From: Streptomyces sp. KL109B
Lineage (GTDB): Bacteria > Actinomycetota > Actinomycetes > Streptomycetales > Streptomycetaceae
Direction of reading: 5' to 3'
Assembly (NCBI RefSeq): GCF_030766935.1
Contig: NZ_JASERL010000001.1
Span: forward strand, 682,001 to 746,000
DNA: 64,000 bases
The notes beneath the pieces were generated by a model that was not told the origin of the DNA, searched no databases, and saw nothing but the letters and a program-made list of their open reading frames with translations. A program made the position numbers and the translations under genes. How positions within the stretch are numbered: position 1 is the stretch's first letter; each line of letters starts with the position of its first letter. Below are positions 32,885-41,413 of the stretch, one piece after another.

Positions 32885-33829
32885 TCACCCCAGCAACGCC
32901 GCCACCACCACCAACGCCGGCACCGACGCCATCGTCGACAGCAGGATCGACTCCCGCGCCAGCCGCTCGCCCACCCGGTAGTGGCTCGCGTACGTGAAGA
33001 TGTTCTGGGCCGCCGGGAGGGCCGACGTCACCACCACGTCGAGGAGCCGCGCCCCGTGCAGGCCGAACGCGAAGGAGGCCAGGGCCCACGCCGCCAGCGG
33101 CTGGCCCGCCGCCTTCAACGCCGTCGACAGCAGCACCGGCGCCCGGTCCGCGCCCCGGCCGCCCGGCCAGGAACTCCCGCACAGCGAGATGCCGAACGCG
33201 ATGAGGATCGCCGGGACCGACATGTTCGCGATGAGTTCCAGCGGGTCGAAGACGGGCGAGGGCACCGTCCAGCCCGTCGCCGAGACCAGGACTCCGCACA
33301 GCGAACCGATCGCGATCGGGTTCCGGAACGGCGTCAGCAGGCGCTGCGCCCACGAGAGCCGCCCCTCCCCGGGCGCCGAGGCCCCCGTCAGGTCGAGCAC
33401 CGTCAACGCCACCGGTGTCACCACGAGTTGCTGGAAGAGGAGCACCGGCGCGACCAGCGAGGCGTCCCCGAGGACGTACACCGCGATCGGGATGCCCAGG
33501 TTCCCCGAGTTCACGTACGAGGAGCAGAGCGCGCCGATCGTCGTGCGGCCCGCACCCCACCCGCGTACGACACCCGCCGCGATGAAGAGGCCGGCCATCG
33601 CCGCCGTGGAGAGCGCCGTGACGAGCAGGCTCGGCGAGAGGATCAGCGCCAGGTCCGCCTTGGCCAGCATCGTGAACAGCAGCGCGGGCGTCGCCACGTG
33701 GAAGGTCAGCTTCGTGAGGACCTCGCGGCCCTCGGCGCCCAAGTAGCCGCGCCTGCCGATGACGTAGCCGACCGCGATGACGATCGCGATGACCGCGAAA
33801 CCGTTGAGTACCCCCTGCACGGGTTCCAC
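32885..33829 (-). CDS. AEC family transporter (auxin-efflux-carrier-like permease)
   Basis: 314-residue membrane protein with the inverted 5+5 helix topology of AEC carriers. YVNSGNLGIPIAVYVLG in the middle is the conserved discontinuous helix of helix 4, and ALPAAQNIFTYASHY is the matching region in the second half. Bacterial members export or exchange malate, malonate and similar organic acids. It is convergent with deoA, 27 bases apart. No regulator is adjacent. Confidence 0.88.
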   Translation of the reverse strand: MEPVQGVLNGFAVIAIVIAVGYVIGRRGYLGAEGREVLTKLTFHVATPALLFTMLAKADLALILSPSLLVTALSTAAMAGLFIAAGVVRGWGAGRTTIGALCSSYVNSGNLGIPIAVYVLGDASLVAPVLLFQQLVVTPVALTVLDLTGASAPGEGRLSWAQRLLTPFRNPIAIGSLCGVLVSATGWTVPSPVFDPLELIANMSVPAILIAFGISLCGSSWPGGRGADRAPVLLSTALKAAGQPLAAWALASFAFGLHGARLLDVVVTSALPAAQNIFTYASHYRVGERLARESILLSTMASVPALVVVAALLG

Positions 33830-33924
33830 TCTCGGCCGCCGCCGAAGCGCAGGTCAACGTTGATCCACATCAACGTGACCCACCCCACGTGCCGCGATCG
33901 CGTGTCGCTATGGGGACGGGACCG

Positions 33925-34380
33925 ATGAATTCCGGCCGGGCGCCCGGTCATTCGTACGTGGCTGCTTCCTCGCTCCCTCCCGACTCCTCGCCCGTCGTGG
34001 TGCTCGCCGGGCCGGTCCGCCCCGGTGACGCGCCCCGGCTGTGCGAGCGCCTGCGCGCCGCCCTCGCCGACGCGGAGACCGTGACCTGCGCCGAGACCGT
34101 GACCTGCGACGTGTCCGGCGTGACCACCGCCGATCTCGCGACCCTCGACGCGCTCGCCCGAATGCAGCTCGCCGCCCGCCGCGCCGGGTCACGGATGGTG
34201 CTCCGCGACCCGCCCGCCGGTCTCGCCGTGCTCCTCGAACTCGCCGGCCTTGACGGTGTGTTGGGCGCACCGGGCCGGGAGCGGAAGGACTCAGGCGTCG
34301 AGGTGGTCCGGGACGCCGAACAGCGGGAACCAGCGCTGCGTGTCCAGGAAGCAGTGGAACCCCGCGATCCTCCCCTCTGA
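33925..34380 (+). CDS. STAS domain protein (anti-anti-sigma-like)
   Basis: 151-residue protein. Residues about 20-120 show the STAS pattern: VVVLAGPVRPGDAPRLCERL, TCDVSGVTTADLATLDALAR and GSRMVLRDPPAGLAVLLELA. The phosphorylatable Ser of SpoIIAA (DSSG) is replaced by ADLATLD, so classical kinase control is doubtful. ATG 33925 is chosen; ATG 33910 is possible. Its last 90 bases overlap the convergent sigma factor gene antisense, which suggests the true stop may differ from a shorter ancestral one. Confidence 0.68.
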   Translation: MNSGRAPGHSYVAASSLPPDSSPVVVLAGPVRPGDAPRLCERLRAALADAETVTCAETVTCDVSGVTTADLATLDALARMQLAARRAGSRMVLRDPPAGLAVLLELAGLDGVLGAPGRERKDSGVEVVRDAEQREPALRVQEAVEPRDPPL

Positions 34381-35271
34381 CGAGAACTCGATGACCTGGA
34401 TCGCCCAGGGCGCGAAGCCTCCCTTGTCCGGATCCGGCTTGTAGTGGGCGAACGCCGGCGTCCCGTTCGACACCAGCGGCAGCAGCCGCGAACCGGCGCA
34501 GGACGCGCCGATCGTGGTCATGAAGCCCGTGATGTCCTCCGGGCCGCGCAGCCACAGGTCGAACGGCGGCATCGTCATGATGGCGTCCTCGGCGAGCAGT
34601 TCGATGAGGGCCTTCATGTCGTAGCCCTCGAACGCCGCGACGTAGCGCTCAAGGAGTCTCCGCTGCTCCTCGTCGAGGGGGTCGGCCGTCGCGGAGGCGG
34701 CGGGCGGGGCTTCGGCCAGCGTCGCGCGCGCCCGCTGGAGCGCGCTGTTCACCGACGCCACCGACGTGTCGAGCAGGTCCGCGACCTCCTGCGCCTTCCA
34801 CGCCAGGACCTCGCGCAGGATCAGCACCGCGCGCTGCTTCGGCGGCAGTTGCTGCAGCGCCGCGACGAACGCGAGCCGCACCGACTCCCGCGCCACCGCC
34901 GCCTCCGCCGGATCGTGCACCGTCGGCAGCACGCGGGCGTCCGGGACGGGCTCCAGCCACACATTGTCCGGGCGGGGGTTGAGCGCGGCCTGGGCGAGCG
35001 GGGCCGCCGCCGTCAGGTCCATCGGGCGGGCCCGCTTGTTCCCCGCGTTCAGCGAGTCCAGGCATACGTTCGTCGCGATGCGGTACAGCCAGGAGCGCAG
35101 TGAGGAACGGCCCTCGAACTTGTCGAAGCTGCGCCAGGCCCGCACCATCGTGTCCTGCACGGCGTCCTCGGCCTCGAAGGCCGAGCCCAGCATCCGGTAG
35201 CAGTACCCGGTCAGCTCGACCCGGTGCTTCTCCAGGTCGTCGAGATCTGCCTTCGTCGCGGTGTCACTCAT
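34291..35271 (-). CDS. Sigma-70 family ECF-like factor with SnoaL domain (SigG/TIGR02960 type)
   Basis: 326-residue sigma factor. Region 2 reads HRVELTGYCYRMLGSAFEAE plus DAVQDTMVRAWRSFDKFEGR; region 4 is LPPKQRAVLILREVLAWKAQ plus EVADLLDTSVASVNSALQRA. The C-terminal 110 residues form a SnoaL-like fold (LLERYVAAFEGYDMKALIEL), typical of the SigG-like group in mycobacteria and streptomycetes. No anti-sigma factor gene is adjacent. ATG 35271 is chosen because it starts just before region 2. Confidence 0.9.
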   Translation of the reverse strand: MSDTATKADLDDLEKHRVELTGYCYRMLGSAFEAEDAVQDTMVRAWRSFDKFEGRSSLRSWLYRIATNVCLDSLNAGNKRARPMDLTAAAPLAQAALNPRPDNVWLEPVPDARVLPTVHDPAEAAVARESVRLAFVAALQQLPPKQRAVLILREVLAWKAQEVADLLDTSVASVNSALQRARATLAEAPPAASATADPLDEEQRRLLERYVAAFEGYDMKALIELLAEDAIMTMPPFDLWLRGPEDITGFMTTIGASCAGSRLLPLVSNGTPAFAHYKPDPDKGGFAPWAIQVIEFSSEGRIAGFHCFLDTQRWFPLFGVPDHLDA

Positions 35272-35411
35272 TCCAACGCCCCCATTGCCGCTGTGAGTTC
35301 CAGGAATGACCGGCAAGCCGTCCCCAGCACTCCGAAAGCTACAGCAGCCCACTGACAACGGCCTCCCGACCGGGAAAACGCCCAGGTCGGAAGGCCGAAG
35401 TGGTAACAGGA

Positions 35412-35460
35412 GAGACAGTCGTTCCCCGTTACTGAGAGGCAGTCGTTCCCCCGTTACTGA
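35412..35460. repeat. Direct repeat upstream of the sigma factor
   Basis: Two units, 24 and 25 bases long, share AGTCGTTCCCC and CGTTACTGAGAG. They lie in the 204-bp gap between the sigma factor and the MFS gene, where a promoter for the sigma factor is expected. Confidence 0.6.
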
Positions 35461-35475
35461 GAGCCGCCCGGCGAC

Positions 35476-36783
35476 TCAGTGCGCCGCGACCGTGCCGCCC
35501 CCACCCGTCCGGTGCCGCGCAGCCCGCGCCGCGTACGTCCCCCACGCCGTGATCGACACGACGCCGAGCACCGCGAGGAAGCCGAGGCCCACCGTCCCCG
35601 GCCAGCCCGCCGCGTGGAAGGCGACGGCGCCGACGGCCGAGCCGACGCTGGAGCCGATGTAGTACATGGACTGGTAGAGCGCGGACGCCTGCGCCCGACC
35701 GTGCGTGGCGGTGTGGCTGACGGACGAGGACGCCGTCGCGTGCCCCGCGAAGAAGCCCGCCGTGATCAGCACGAGGCCCAGCAGTACGAGGACGATGTTC
35801 GGGACGAGGGCCAGCAGCAGGCCCGCCATGGTCGTGCCCGCCGCGAGGTACAGCGTGCCGCGCCGCCCCAGCCGCGTGACGAGGCGTCCCGCCGCGGCCG
35901 AGGAGACGGTCCCCACCAGGTAGACGATGAAGATCGAGCCGACGATGCCCTGCGGGAGGGAGAACGGCGCGGCCGACAGCCGGTAGCCGATCACCGTGTA
36001 GACGCCGCCGAAGACCATCATGAACAGCGCGCCGATCAGATACAGGCGGCGCAGCAGCGGGTTCGCGAGGTGGCTGCCCACCGTGGCGGCGAGGGCGCGC
36101 GGGCGCAGCGACCCCGGCGTGAAGTTGCGCGGTGTCGGCAGCAGCATCCGGAACGCGACGGCGCACGCCACCGCGATCACCCCGATCACGCCGACGGCCA
36201 CCCGCCAGCCCCAGGCCTGCGCGAGCCAGCCGCCGATGATCCGGCCGCTCATGCCGCCGATGGAGTTTCCTGCGACGAACAGTCCGATGGCCGCGACCAG
36301 CGCCTTCGGCCGTACCTCCTCCGCGAGATACGCCATCGCGGAGGCCGGCAGACCGGCGAGCGCCGCGCCCTGAAGGGCACGCAGCGCGATCAGCACCCCC
36401 AGGTTCGGCGCGAACGGAACAAGGAGCCCGAGGAGCACCGCCACCGTCAGCGAGGCGGTCATCACCGTGCGCCGCCCGAACCGCTCGGACAGCGCGCTCA
36501 GCGGCAGCACGCACACCGCGAGCGCGAAGGTCGACGCGGACACCGTCCACGCCGCCGCGCTCGCGCTCGCGCCGTAGTCGTCGGAGATGAGGGGGAGCAG
36601 GGCCTGCGTCGAGTAGAGGAGCGCGAAGGTGGCGACTCCGGCCAGGAACAGGGCGAAGCTCATGCGGCGGTAGCCGGGCCCGCCTGGCGTCATCCGAGTG
36701 TCGTCGGCATCAGAAGGGGAGGGGGCGGCAGGGATGGCGACCGCGTCGGTGGAGGCGGCCGCCCGGCTACTGGCAGGTGACAT
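35476..36783 (-). CDS. MFS transporter (YnfM-like inner-membrane exporter)
   Basis: 435-residue 12-helix transporter. A polar 40-residue start leads to RRMSFALFLAGVATFALLYS and LPLISDDYGASASAAAW, with the signature ALSERFGRRTVM between helices 2 and 3. Overall it looks like YnfM/AraJ-type DHA1 exporters. It is divergent from a LysR regulator; ATG 36783 leaves 64 bases between the two starts, with an inverted repeat in the gap. Substrate unknown. Confidence 0.85.
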   Translation of the reverse strand: MSPASSRAAASTDAVAIPAAPSPSDADDTRMTPGGPGYRRMSFALFLAGVATFALLYSTQALLPLISDDYGASASAAAWTVSASTFALAVCVLPLSALSERFGRRTVMTASLTVAVLLGLLVPFAPNLGVLIALRALQGAALAGLPASAMAYLAEEVRPKALVAAIGLFVAGNSIGGMSGRIIGGWLAQAWGWRVAVGVIGVIAVACAVAFRMLLPTPRNFTPGSLRPRALAATVGSHLANPLLRRLYLIGALFMMVFGGVYTVIGYRLSAAPFSLPQGIVGSIFIVYLVGTVSSAAAGRLVTRLGRRGTLYLAAGTTMAGLLLALVPNIVLVLLGLVLITAGFFAGHATASSSVSHTATHGRAQASALYQSMYYIGSSVGSAVGAVAFHAAGWPGTVGLGFLAVLGVVSITAWGTYAARAARHRTGGGGTVAAH

Positions 36784-36810
36784 GCCCACGAACGTAGAAC
36801 CACCCGCACT

Positions 36811-36827
36811 CATGCGTCCAATGCATG
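36811..36827. promoter_or_regulatory. Inverted repeat between MFS and LysR genes
   Basis: CATGC-GTCCAAT-GCATG (36811-36827) sits in the divergent gap, in the usual position for LysR-type self-repression and control of the neighbouring gene. It contains LysR-like TGC/GCA arms. Confidence 0.55.
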
Positions 36828-36847
36828 AACACCCCATAATCGATCCC

Positions 36848-37828
36848 ATGGAGCATGAGCAGAGGTCACAGGCGCACCAGTCACCGAACAGTGACGCGGA
36901 AGACATCGTCACCCTGCTCGCCCCGCGCCTCGCCCACTTCGCCGGGGCCGCCCGCGCCGAACACGTCACGCGCGCGGCGCAGGAGATGAACGTGCCGCAG
37001 TCCACGCTCTCCCGCGCCCTCGCCCGCCTCGAACGCGACCTGGGCGTCGACCTGTTCGCCCGCCACGGCCGTACGGTCTCGCTGACCCCGGCGGGCCGTA
37101 CGTTCCTGGGCTCGGTGGAGCGCGCGCTCGGCGAGGTCGAGAAGGCGGTCGAGTCGGTGCGCGCCGACGCCGACCCCGAGTCCGGCAAGGTCGCCTTCGG
37201 CTTTCTGCACACCATGGGTACGGAAACGGTGCCCGGCCTGATCCGCGCCTTCCGCGCCGAACACCCCCGCATCCGCTTCAGCCTCGTCCAGAACTACGGA
37301 GAGGCGATGCTGGAGCGGCTGCGCGCGGGCGAACTCGACCTCTGCCTCACCTCACCGATCCCCGACGCCCCCGGCCTCGTCGCCCGCCGCCTCGACGAGC
37401 AGCGGCTGCGCCTCGTCGTCCCGGAGCAGCACCGCCTCGCCGCCCGCAAGCGCATCCGCCTCACGGAGGCCGCCGAGGAAACCTTCGTCACCCTCGAACC
37501 CGGCTACGGACTGCGCCGCATCTGCGACGACCTGTGCGCCGAGGCCGGGTTCACGCCGCGTATCGCCTTCGAGGGCGAAGAGGCGGAGACGCTGCGCGGC
37601 TTCGTCGCGGCGGGCCTCGGCGTCGCCCTGCTCCCGCCACCGACCGTGCCGCGCCCCGGAGTCGTGGAGCTGACGGTGACCGGGCAGCGAGCGGTGCGCG
37701 AGATCGGCGTCGCCTGGCTCGACGGCCACCCGGACACACCCCCCGTAGCCGCCTTCAAGAAATTCCTGCTGTCCCGCCGAGGACACCTCCTCCCAGAACA
37801 CACCACCTCAAGCCCTGCGGGCGCTTGA
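36848..37828 (+). CDS. LysR family regulator
   Basis: 326-residue LysR protein. The winged helix lies at about residues 17-76 (VTRAAQEMNVPQSTLSRALA plus RLERDLGVDLFARHGRTVSL), followed by the periplasmic-binding-like effector domain (GKVAFGFLHTMGTETVPGLI). ATG 36848 follows the inverted repeat; ATGs at 36812 and 36821 overlap it and are less likely. It probably controls the divergent MFS exporter. Confidence 0.88.
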   Translation: MEHEQRSQAHQSPNSDAEDIVTLLAPRLAHFAGAARAEHVTRAAQEMNVPQSTLSRALARLERDLGVDLFARHGRTVSLTPAGRTFLGSVERALGEVEKAVESVRADADPESGKVAFGFLHTMGTETVPGLIRAFRAEHPRIRFSLVQNYGEAMLERLRAGELDLCLTSPIPDAPGLVARRLDEQRLRLVVPEQHRLAARKRIRLTEAAEETFVTLEPGYGLRRICDDLCAEAGFTPRIAFEGEEAETLRGFVAAGLGVALLPPPTVPRPGVVELTVTGQRAVREIGVAWLDGHPDTPPVAAFKKFLLSRRGHLLPEHTTSSPAGA

Positions 37829-37848
37829 GGCAGAACACACCAGGCGGG

Positions 37849-37910
37849 GTCAAATCAAGCCCCGCCGTCGGACGATAGCCCGCGGGGTCCGGGGCAGAGC
37901 CCCGCGACCG
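37849..37910. repeat. Dispersed GC-rich repeat, single copy
   Basis: CAAATCAAGCCCCGCCGTCG followed by GCCCGCGGGGTCCGGGGCAG and AGCCCCGCGACC, between convergent LysR and hydrolase genes. It probably forms a bidirectional stop through its GGGGCAGAGCCCC hairpin. Confidence 0.7.
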
Positions 37911-37933
37911 CAACACCGGCGCCGGTGACACAT

Positions 37934-38686
37934 TCAGAGTGTGCGCCCGAACCCGGTCGCCAACGGCATCCGCAACCCCAACGGCGGCGGCGCCGCAAGC
38001 GCATCCTGAAGCGGCCGCGAAAACGGCCGCCCGAACAACGCCCCCAGCGCGAAGTCCACGGCCAGCGAAGCCACTTCGTACCGATGCTGCGCGAACCCGT
38101 GCCCGTCCGAGTGCACCTCGAACCGGCACACATCACGATTCGCCTTCTTCGCCCGTCCCGCGAGCCGGAACGACAGCTCCGGGTCCGTACGCCGGTCATC
38201 GGTGCCGTGCACGATGAGGACGCGCCGCCCCGCGAGCTGTTTCACCGGTTCGAGCGGCGCGGCGACATCGTCCTCCGGCAGCCAAGGGGCAAGCGCCAGA
38301 ACGGAGTTGACCGCTTCGTGGTCGCCCGCGCGCAGCGCCGCGCGCCCACCCATGTCGATGCCGGCGAGGCAGATCGGTACGTCGCCGTAGCGGCGCACGA
38401 CCTCGTCGGCGGCCCACCGGGCGTCGCGCGCGAGCTCGGCCTGCGTCCCGTTCCAGCCGCGGCACCGGTACTGCACGACATGCGTGACGAGCCCCGCTTC
38501 CCGCCCCGCGCGCGTGAGGCGACGGGCGAGCGGCCGCACGGCGGCCTGTGACAGGGGTGACGCTCTGCGGGTCGACGTCTCCTCGCCCGCGGGGAGCAGC
38601 AGCACCACACCGCCCACCGCTCCCGGCACCGGCCCGGCCGCCCTGGCAAGCCGCGCCTCGCGGCCCTGCGTCGCTCGCTGCTGCAT
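37934..38686 (-). CDS. Alpha/beta hydrolase-like protein with Asp at the nucleophile elbow
   Basis: 250-residue protein resembling dienelactone hydrolase-like enzymes. LLLPAGEETS opens the fold. The elbow reads CLAGIDMGGRAAL, so Asp111 stands where Ser or Cys is usual. IVHGTDDRRTDPE and DGHGFAQHRYE supply the acid and His regions. Asp nucleophiles are used by haloalkane dehalogenases and epoxide hydrolases, but this overall sequence is not typical of them. It may be a divergent or inactive hydrolase. It is divergent from add. Confidence 0.72.
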   Translation of the reverse strand: MQQRATQGREARLARAAGPVPGAVGGVVLLLPAGEETSTRRASPLSQAAVRPLARRLTRAGREAGLVTHVVQYRCRGWNGTQAELARDARWAADEVVRRYGDVPICLAGIDMGGRAALRAGDHEAVNSVLALAPWLPEDDVAAPLEPVKQLAGRRVLIVHGTDDRRTDPELSFRLAGRAKKANRDVCRFEVHSDGHGFAQHRYEVASLAVDFALGALFGRPFSRPLQDALAAPPPLGLRMPLATGFGRTL

Positions 38687-38759
38687 GACAGCACAGTGTC
38701 AGAAGGCTCCACGTCGCCGTATGGACAACGACAACGAACAGACAACGAACCGCAGCGAT

Positions 38760-38771
38760 CTACGCGCGTAG
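38760..38771. promoter_or_regulatory. Nucleoside-regulon operator before add
   Basis: Perfect palindrome CTACGCGCGTAG, 5 bases before a TAGAGT -10-like hexamer (38776-38781). It lies between the likely -35 and -10, a repressing position. Confidence 0.7.
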
Positions 38772-38787
38772 GCGTTAGAGTGCGGAA

Positions 38788-39954
38788 ATGACGAGCCCGA
38801 TCACCGCGAACCCCAACAGCCCCCAGGTGCCTACCTCGGAGCAGATCCGCCGCGCTCCGAAGGTCCTCCTGCACGACCACCTCGACGGCGGCCTGCGTCC
38901 CGGCACGATCGTCGACCTCGCCCGCGAGCAGGGGTACGAGAATCTGCCGGAGACCGACCCCGACAAGCTCGGCGTCTGGTTCCGCGAGGCGGCCGACTCC
39001 GGTTCGCTGGAGCGGTACTTGGAGACGTTCAGTCACACCTGCGCCGTCATGCAGACCCGCGAGGCGCTGTTCCGGGTCGCCGCCGAGTGCGCCGAGGACC
39101 TCGCCGAGGACGGCGTCGTCTACGCGGAGGTCCGCTACGCCCCCGAGCAGCACCTGGAGCAGGGGCTCACCCTCGAGCAGGTCGTCGAGGCGGTCAACGA
39201 GGGCTTCCGGGAGGGCGAGCGCCGCGCGAGGGCGAACGGCCACCGCATCCGCGTCGGCGCCCTGCTCACCGCGATGCGGCACGCGGCCCGCGCCCTGGAG
39301 ATCGCCGAACTCGCCAATTCCTACCGGGATCTGGGCGTTGTCGGCTTCGACATCGCGGGCGCGGAGGCCGGCTTCCCGCCCACCCGGCACCTCGACGCCT
39401 TCGAGTACCTCAAGCGCGAGAACAACCACTTCACGATCCACGCGGGCGAGGCCTTCGGGCTCCCGTCGATCTGGCAGGCCCTCCAGTGGTGCGGCGCGGA
39501 CCGGCTCGGGCACGGCGTGCGCATCATCGACGACATCAAGGTGGAGGCCGACGGCGGCGTCCAACTGGGTCGCCTCGCCTCCTACGTTCGGGACAAGCGG
39601 ATCCCGCTGGAGCTGTGCCCCTCGTCCAACCTGCAGACCGGCGCCGCGAGCTCCTACGGGGAGCACCCCATCGGCCTGCTGCGCAAGCTGCACTTCCGCG
39701 CCACTGTCAATACGGACAACCGTCTCATGTCGGGCACTTCGATGAGCCGGGAGTTCGATCACCTGGTCGACGCCTTCGGTTACACGCTCGACGACATGCA
39801 ATGGTTTTCCGTCAATGCGATGAAGTCAGCTTTCATTCTTTTCGACGAACGACTCGCAATGATCAATGACGTCATCAAGCCCGGATATGCCGAGTTGAAA
39901 TCCGAATGGCTGTTCCGGCAGACCGCTTCCACCAGCGGTTCTGCCGCCGAGTAG
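38788..39954 (+). CDS. add: Adenosine deaminase
   Basis: 388-residue zinc TIM-barrel enzyme that converts adenosine or deoxyadenosine to inosine or deoxyinosine. Metal ligands sit in [17 protein letters not shown] carries the catalytic His-Glu region, and [13 protein letters not shown] with [10 protein letters not shown] supply the later conserved residues. ATG 38788 is 6 bases downstream of a -10-like TAGAGT, so the mRNA may be leaderless. Its products would be phosphorolysed by the purine nucleoside phosphorylase encoded at 55.7 kb. Confidence 0.95.
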   Translation: MTSPITANPNSPQVPTSEQIRRAPKVLLHDHLDGGLRPGTIVDLAREQGYENLPETDPDKLGVWFREAADSGSLERYLETFSHTCAVMQTREALFRVAAECAEDLAEDGVVYAEVRYAPEQHLEQGLTLEQVVEAVNEGFREGERRARANGHRIRVGALLTAMRHAARALEIAELANSYRDLGVVGFDIAGAEAGFPPTRHLDAFEYLKRENNHFTIHAGEAFGLPSIWQALQWCGADRLGHGVRIIDDIKVEADGGVQLGRLASYVRDKRIPLELCPSSNLQTGAASSYGEHPIGLLRKLHFRATVNTDNRLMSGTSMSREFDHLVDAFGYTLDDMQWFSVNAMKSAFILFDERLAMINDVIKPGYAELKSEWLFRQTASTSGSAAE

Positions 39955-39976
39955 GGCCTTTTGGGGGGAGGTTGGG

Positions 39977-40008
39977 GCGGTCGGGAACGTTTGTTCCCGG
40001 CCGCTTTT
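39977..40008 (+). terminator. Intrinsic terminator after add
   Basis: GCGGTCGGGAAC (39977-39988), loop GTTT, then GTTCCCGGCCGC (39993-40004), followed by TTTT. One G-T wobble; otherwise the stem is perfect. Confidence 0.85.
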
Positions 40009-40101
40009 CTCGGCGGTTCGCTGTTTGCGGGCGCAGCTCAGGAATGTTTACGGTCGTGGACCGCTCATCCCCCCGTCATCGTCAAGAGGACGCATTTCAC
40101 A

Positions 40102-40443
40102 ATGAAGCAGTCTGCTGCCAAGACCCTCGGTGTCGCCGCTCTCGGAGCCGCTTTCGCCGCCGCCGGTGCCGGCGCCGCGAACGCTGCCCCGGCCGTCCCC
40201 GACGCCGCCGACACCGTAGGTTCCGTGACCTCCGCCCTGCCGCTCCAGGATGTGGCGTCGACGCTGCCCGCGGGTGGCGCCGAGTCCCTGGCCGCCGGGC
40301 AGAACGCGGTGGCCAACGGCCTGACCACGGCCTCGCCCGTCGTCGACCAGGTCACGCAGGGCGCCCTGCCCGGTGACGACGGCGGCGACCCCGTCTCCGG
40401 GCTGCTCGGCGGCCTGCCGGTCGCCGGTGGGCTCGGCGGCTGA
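40102..40443 (+). CDS. Small secreted protein of unknown function
   Basis: 113-residue protein with a Sec signal peptide (KQSAAKTLGVAALGAAFAAA, then AGAANAAP). The mature part is Ala/Gly/Val/Leu-rich and ends GLLGGLPVAGGLGG. There is no cysteine. A second protein of similar build is encoded at 49055. Similar genes are common in Streptomyces and are sometimes given an unsupported ATP-binding label. A role at the cell surface is inferred only from the signal peptide. Confidence 0.75.
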   Translation: MKQSAAKTLGVAALGAAFAAAGAGAANAAPAVPDAADTVGSVTSALPLQDVASTLPAGGAESLAAGQNAVANGLTTASPVVDQVTQGALPGDDGGDPVSGLLGGLPVAGGLGG

Positions 40444-40473
40444 TCCACGGCTTACGGGCTACGGCCCGGGCTT

Positions 40474-40521
40474 ACGTCGAAGGGGCGCACCCGCGATATC
40501 GCGGGTGCGCCCCTTCGACGT
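40474..40521. terminator. 48-bp perfect palindrome between convergent genes
   Basis: The sequence is identical to its reverse complement over 48 bases, centred between 40497 and 40498 (outer arm ACGTCGAAGGGGCGCACC, centre CGATATCG). It lies between the secreted protein and the convergent PspC gene, so it can fold on either transcript and probably acts as a bidirectional stop. There is no T-run. Confidence 0.75.
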
Positions 40522-40551
40522 GTGGAGTACTGGCTTCTGGGACGGAGGCCG

Positions 40552-40752
40552 TCACCAGGCCTGACGGGTCTTGTTCTCGCTCGGGAACAGGATCCACAGC
40601 GCGATGTAGAGCAGGAACTGCGGCCCCGGCAGCAGGCAGGACAGCACGAAGATCACGCGCATCGTGGTCGCGGAGGTGCCGAAGCGCCGGGCGAGGGCTG
40701 CGCACACTCCGCCGATCATCCGGCCGTTGGTGGGGCGGGCAAGGGCGGTCAT
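40552..40752 (-). CDS. PspC domain small membrane protein
   Basis: 66-residue protein with a PspC domain: a basic GRMIGGVCAALARRFGTSAT, then one long hydrophobic stretch (MRVIFVLSCLLPGPQFLLYI). Members are linked to phage-shock or envelope-stress responses. ATG 40752 has GGAG upstream on its strand. It is a single-gene unit. Confidence 0.85.
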   Translation of the reverse strand: MTALARPTNGRMIGGVCAALARRFGTSATTMRVIFVLSCLLPGPQFLLYIALWILFPSENKTRQAW

Positions 40753-40870
40753 GGTGGGCTCCTTCGCGAACCGTAGGTCTTCGATGTGGGTGCTTCGTCG
40801 TGGTGCTTCTTGGCGGTGCTTCTTGCTTACGTCTTCGAAGGTACGGCGACGAACGGGGCAAAGCGTCAGC

Positions 40871-41413
40871 TCACGGGGCGATGCCGACCCTGGAAATCGT
40901 CGGGGTCGGACCCTGAGCCGGTTCCTTCGGGGGCAGGGGCGGGCGCTCGGCCCGGTGGCGGAGCCGGGACCGCAGGGCGGGCACCACGAGGAGGTGGGCG
41001 AGGGCGACGCCGGCCGTGTTCAGGAACAGCGAGTCGATGTCCACGACCTGGCCCGGCACGCCGGTCTGCAGCAGTTCGATGCCGAGCGAGATCAGGGCGG
41101 CCACGGCGACCGTACGCAGTAGTGAACCCCACAGCGATACGTAGACGCGGCCGTCGGCGACGGGCAGCAGAACGCCCAGCGGGGCGAGCAGCGCCAGGCC
41201 CTCGCCGATCCGCAGGGTCGCCTCGCGCCAGCCGAGGGCGAGGTCGGAGCGGATGCCGGCAAAGGGGTGCAGGTTCGCGGCGCTCACCCAGGGGACGTCC
41301 AGGGGGCGCAGCGTGAACCAACCGACGAAAAGGAGATGCGCGGCGAGAAGGATGAACCCTGCCGCACGGAAACGGACGGCGGCCCTGTGGCCGCCCGAGC
41401 GATGGCGCTGCAC
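40871..41413 (-). CDS. VanZ-like membrane protein
   Basis: 180-residue protein of the VanZ family, with about five hydrophobic segments. Landmarks are FTLRPLDVPW after helix 1, NLHPF, and the characteristic SLGIELLQTGVPGQVVDIDS before the last helices. The first VanZ was linked to low-level teicoplanin resistance; the family is broad and its biochemical role is unclear. GTG 41413 is the start. Confidence 0.82.
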   Translation of the reverse strand: MQRHRSGGHRAAVRFRAAGFILLAAHLLFVGWFTLRPLDVPWVSAANLHPFAGIRSDLALGWREATLRIGEGLALLAPLGVLLPVADGRVYVSLWGSLLRTVAVAALISLGIELLQTGVPGQVVDIDSLFLNTAGVALAHLLVVPALRSRLRHRAERPPLPPKEPAQGPTPTISRVGIAP

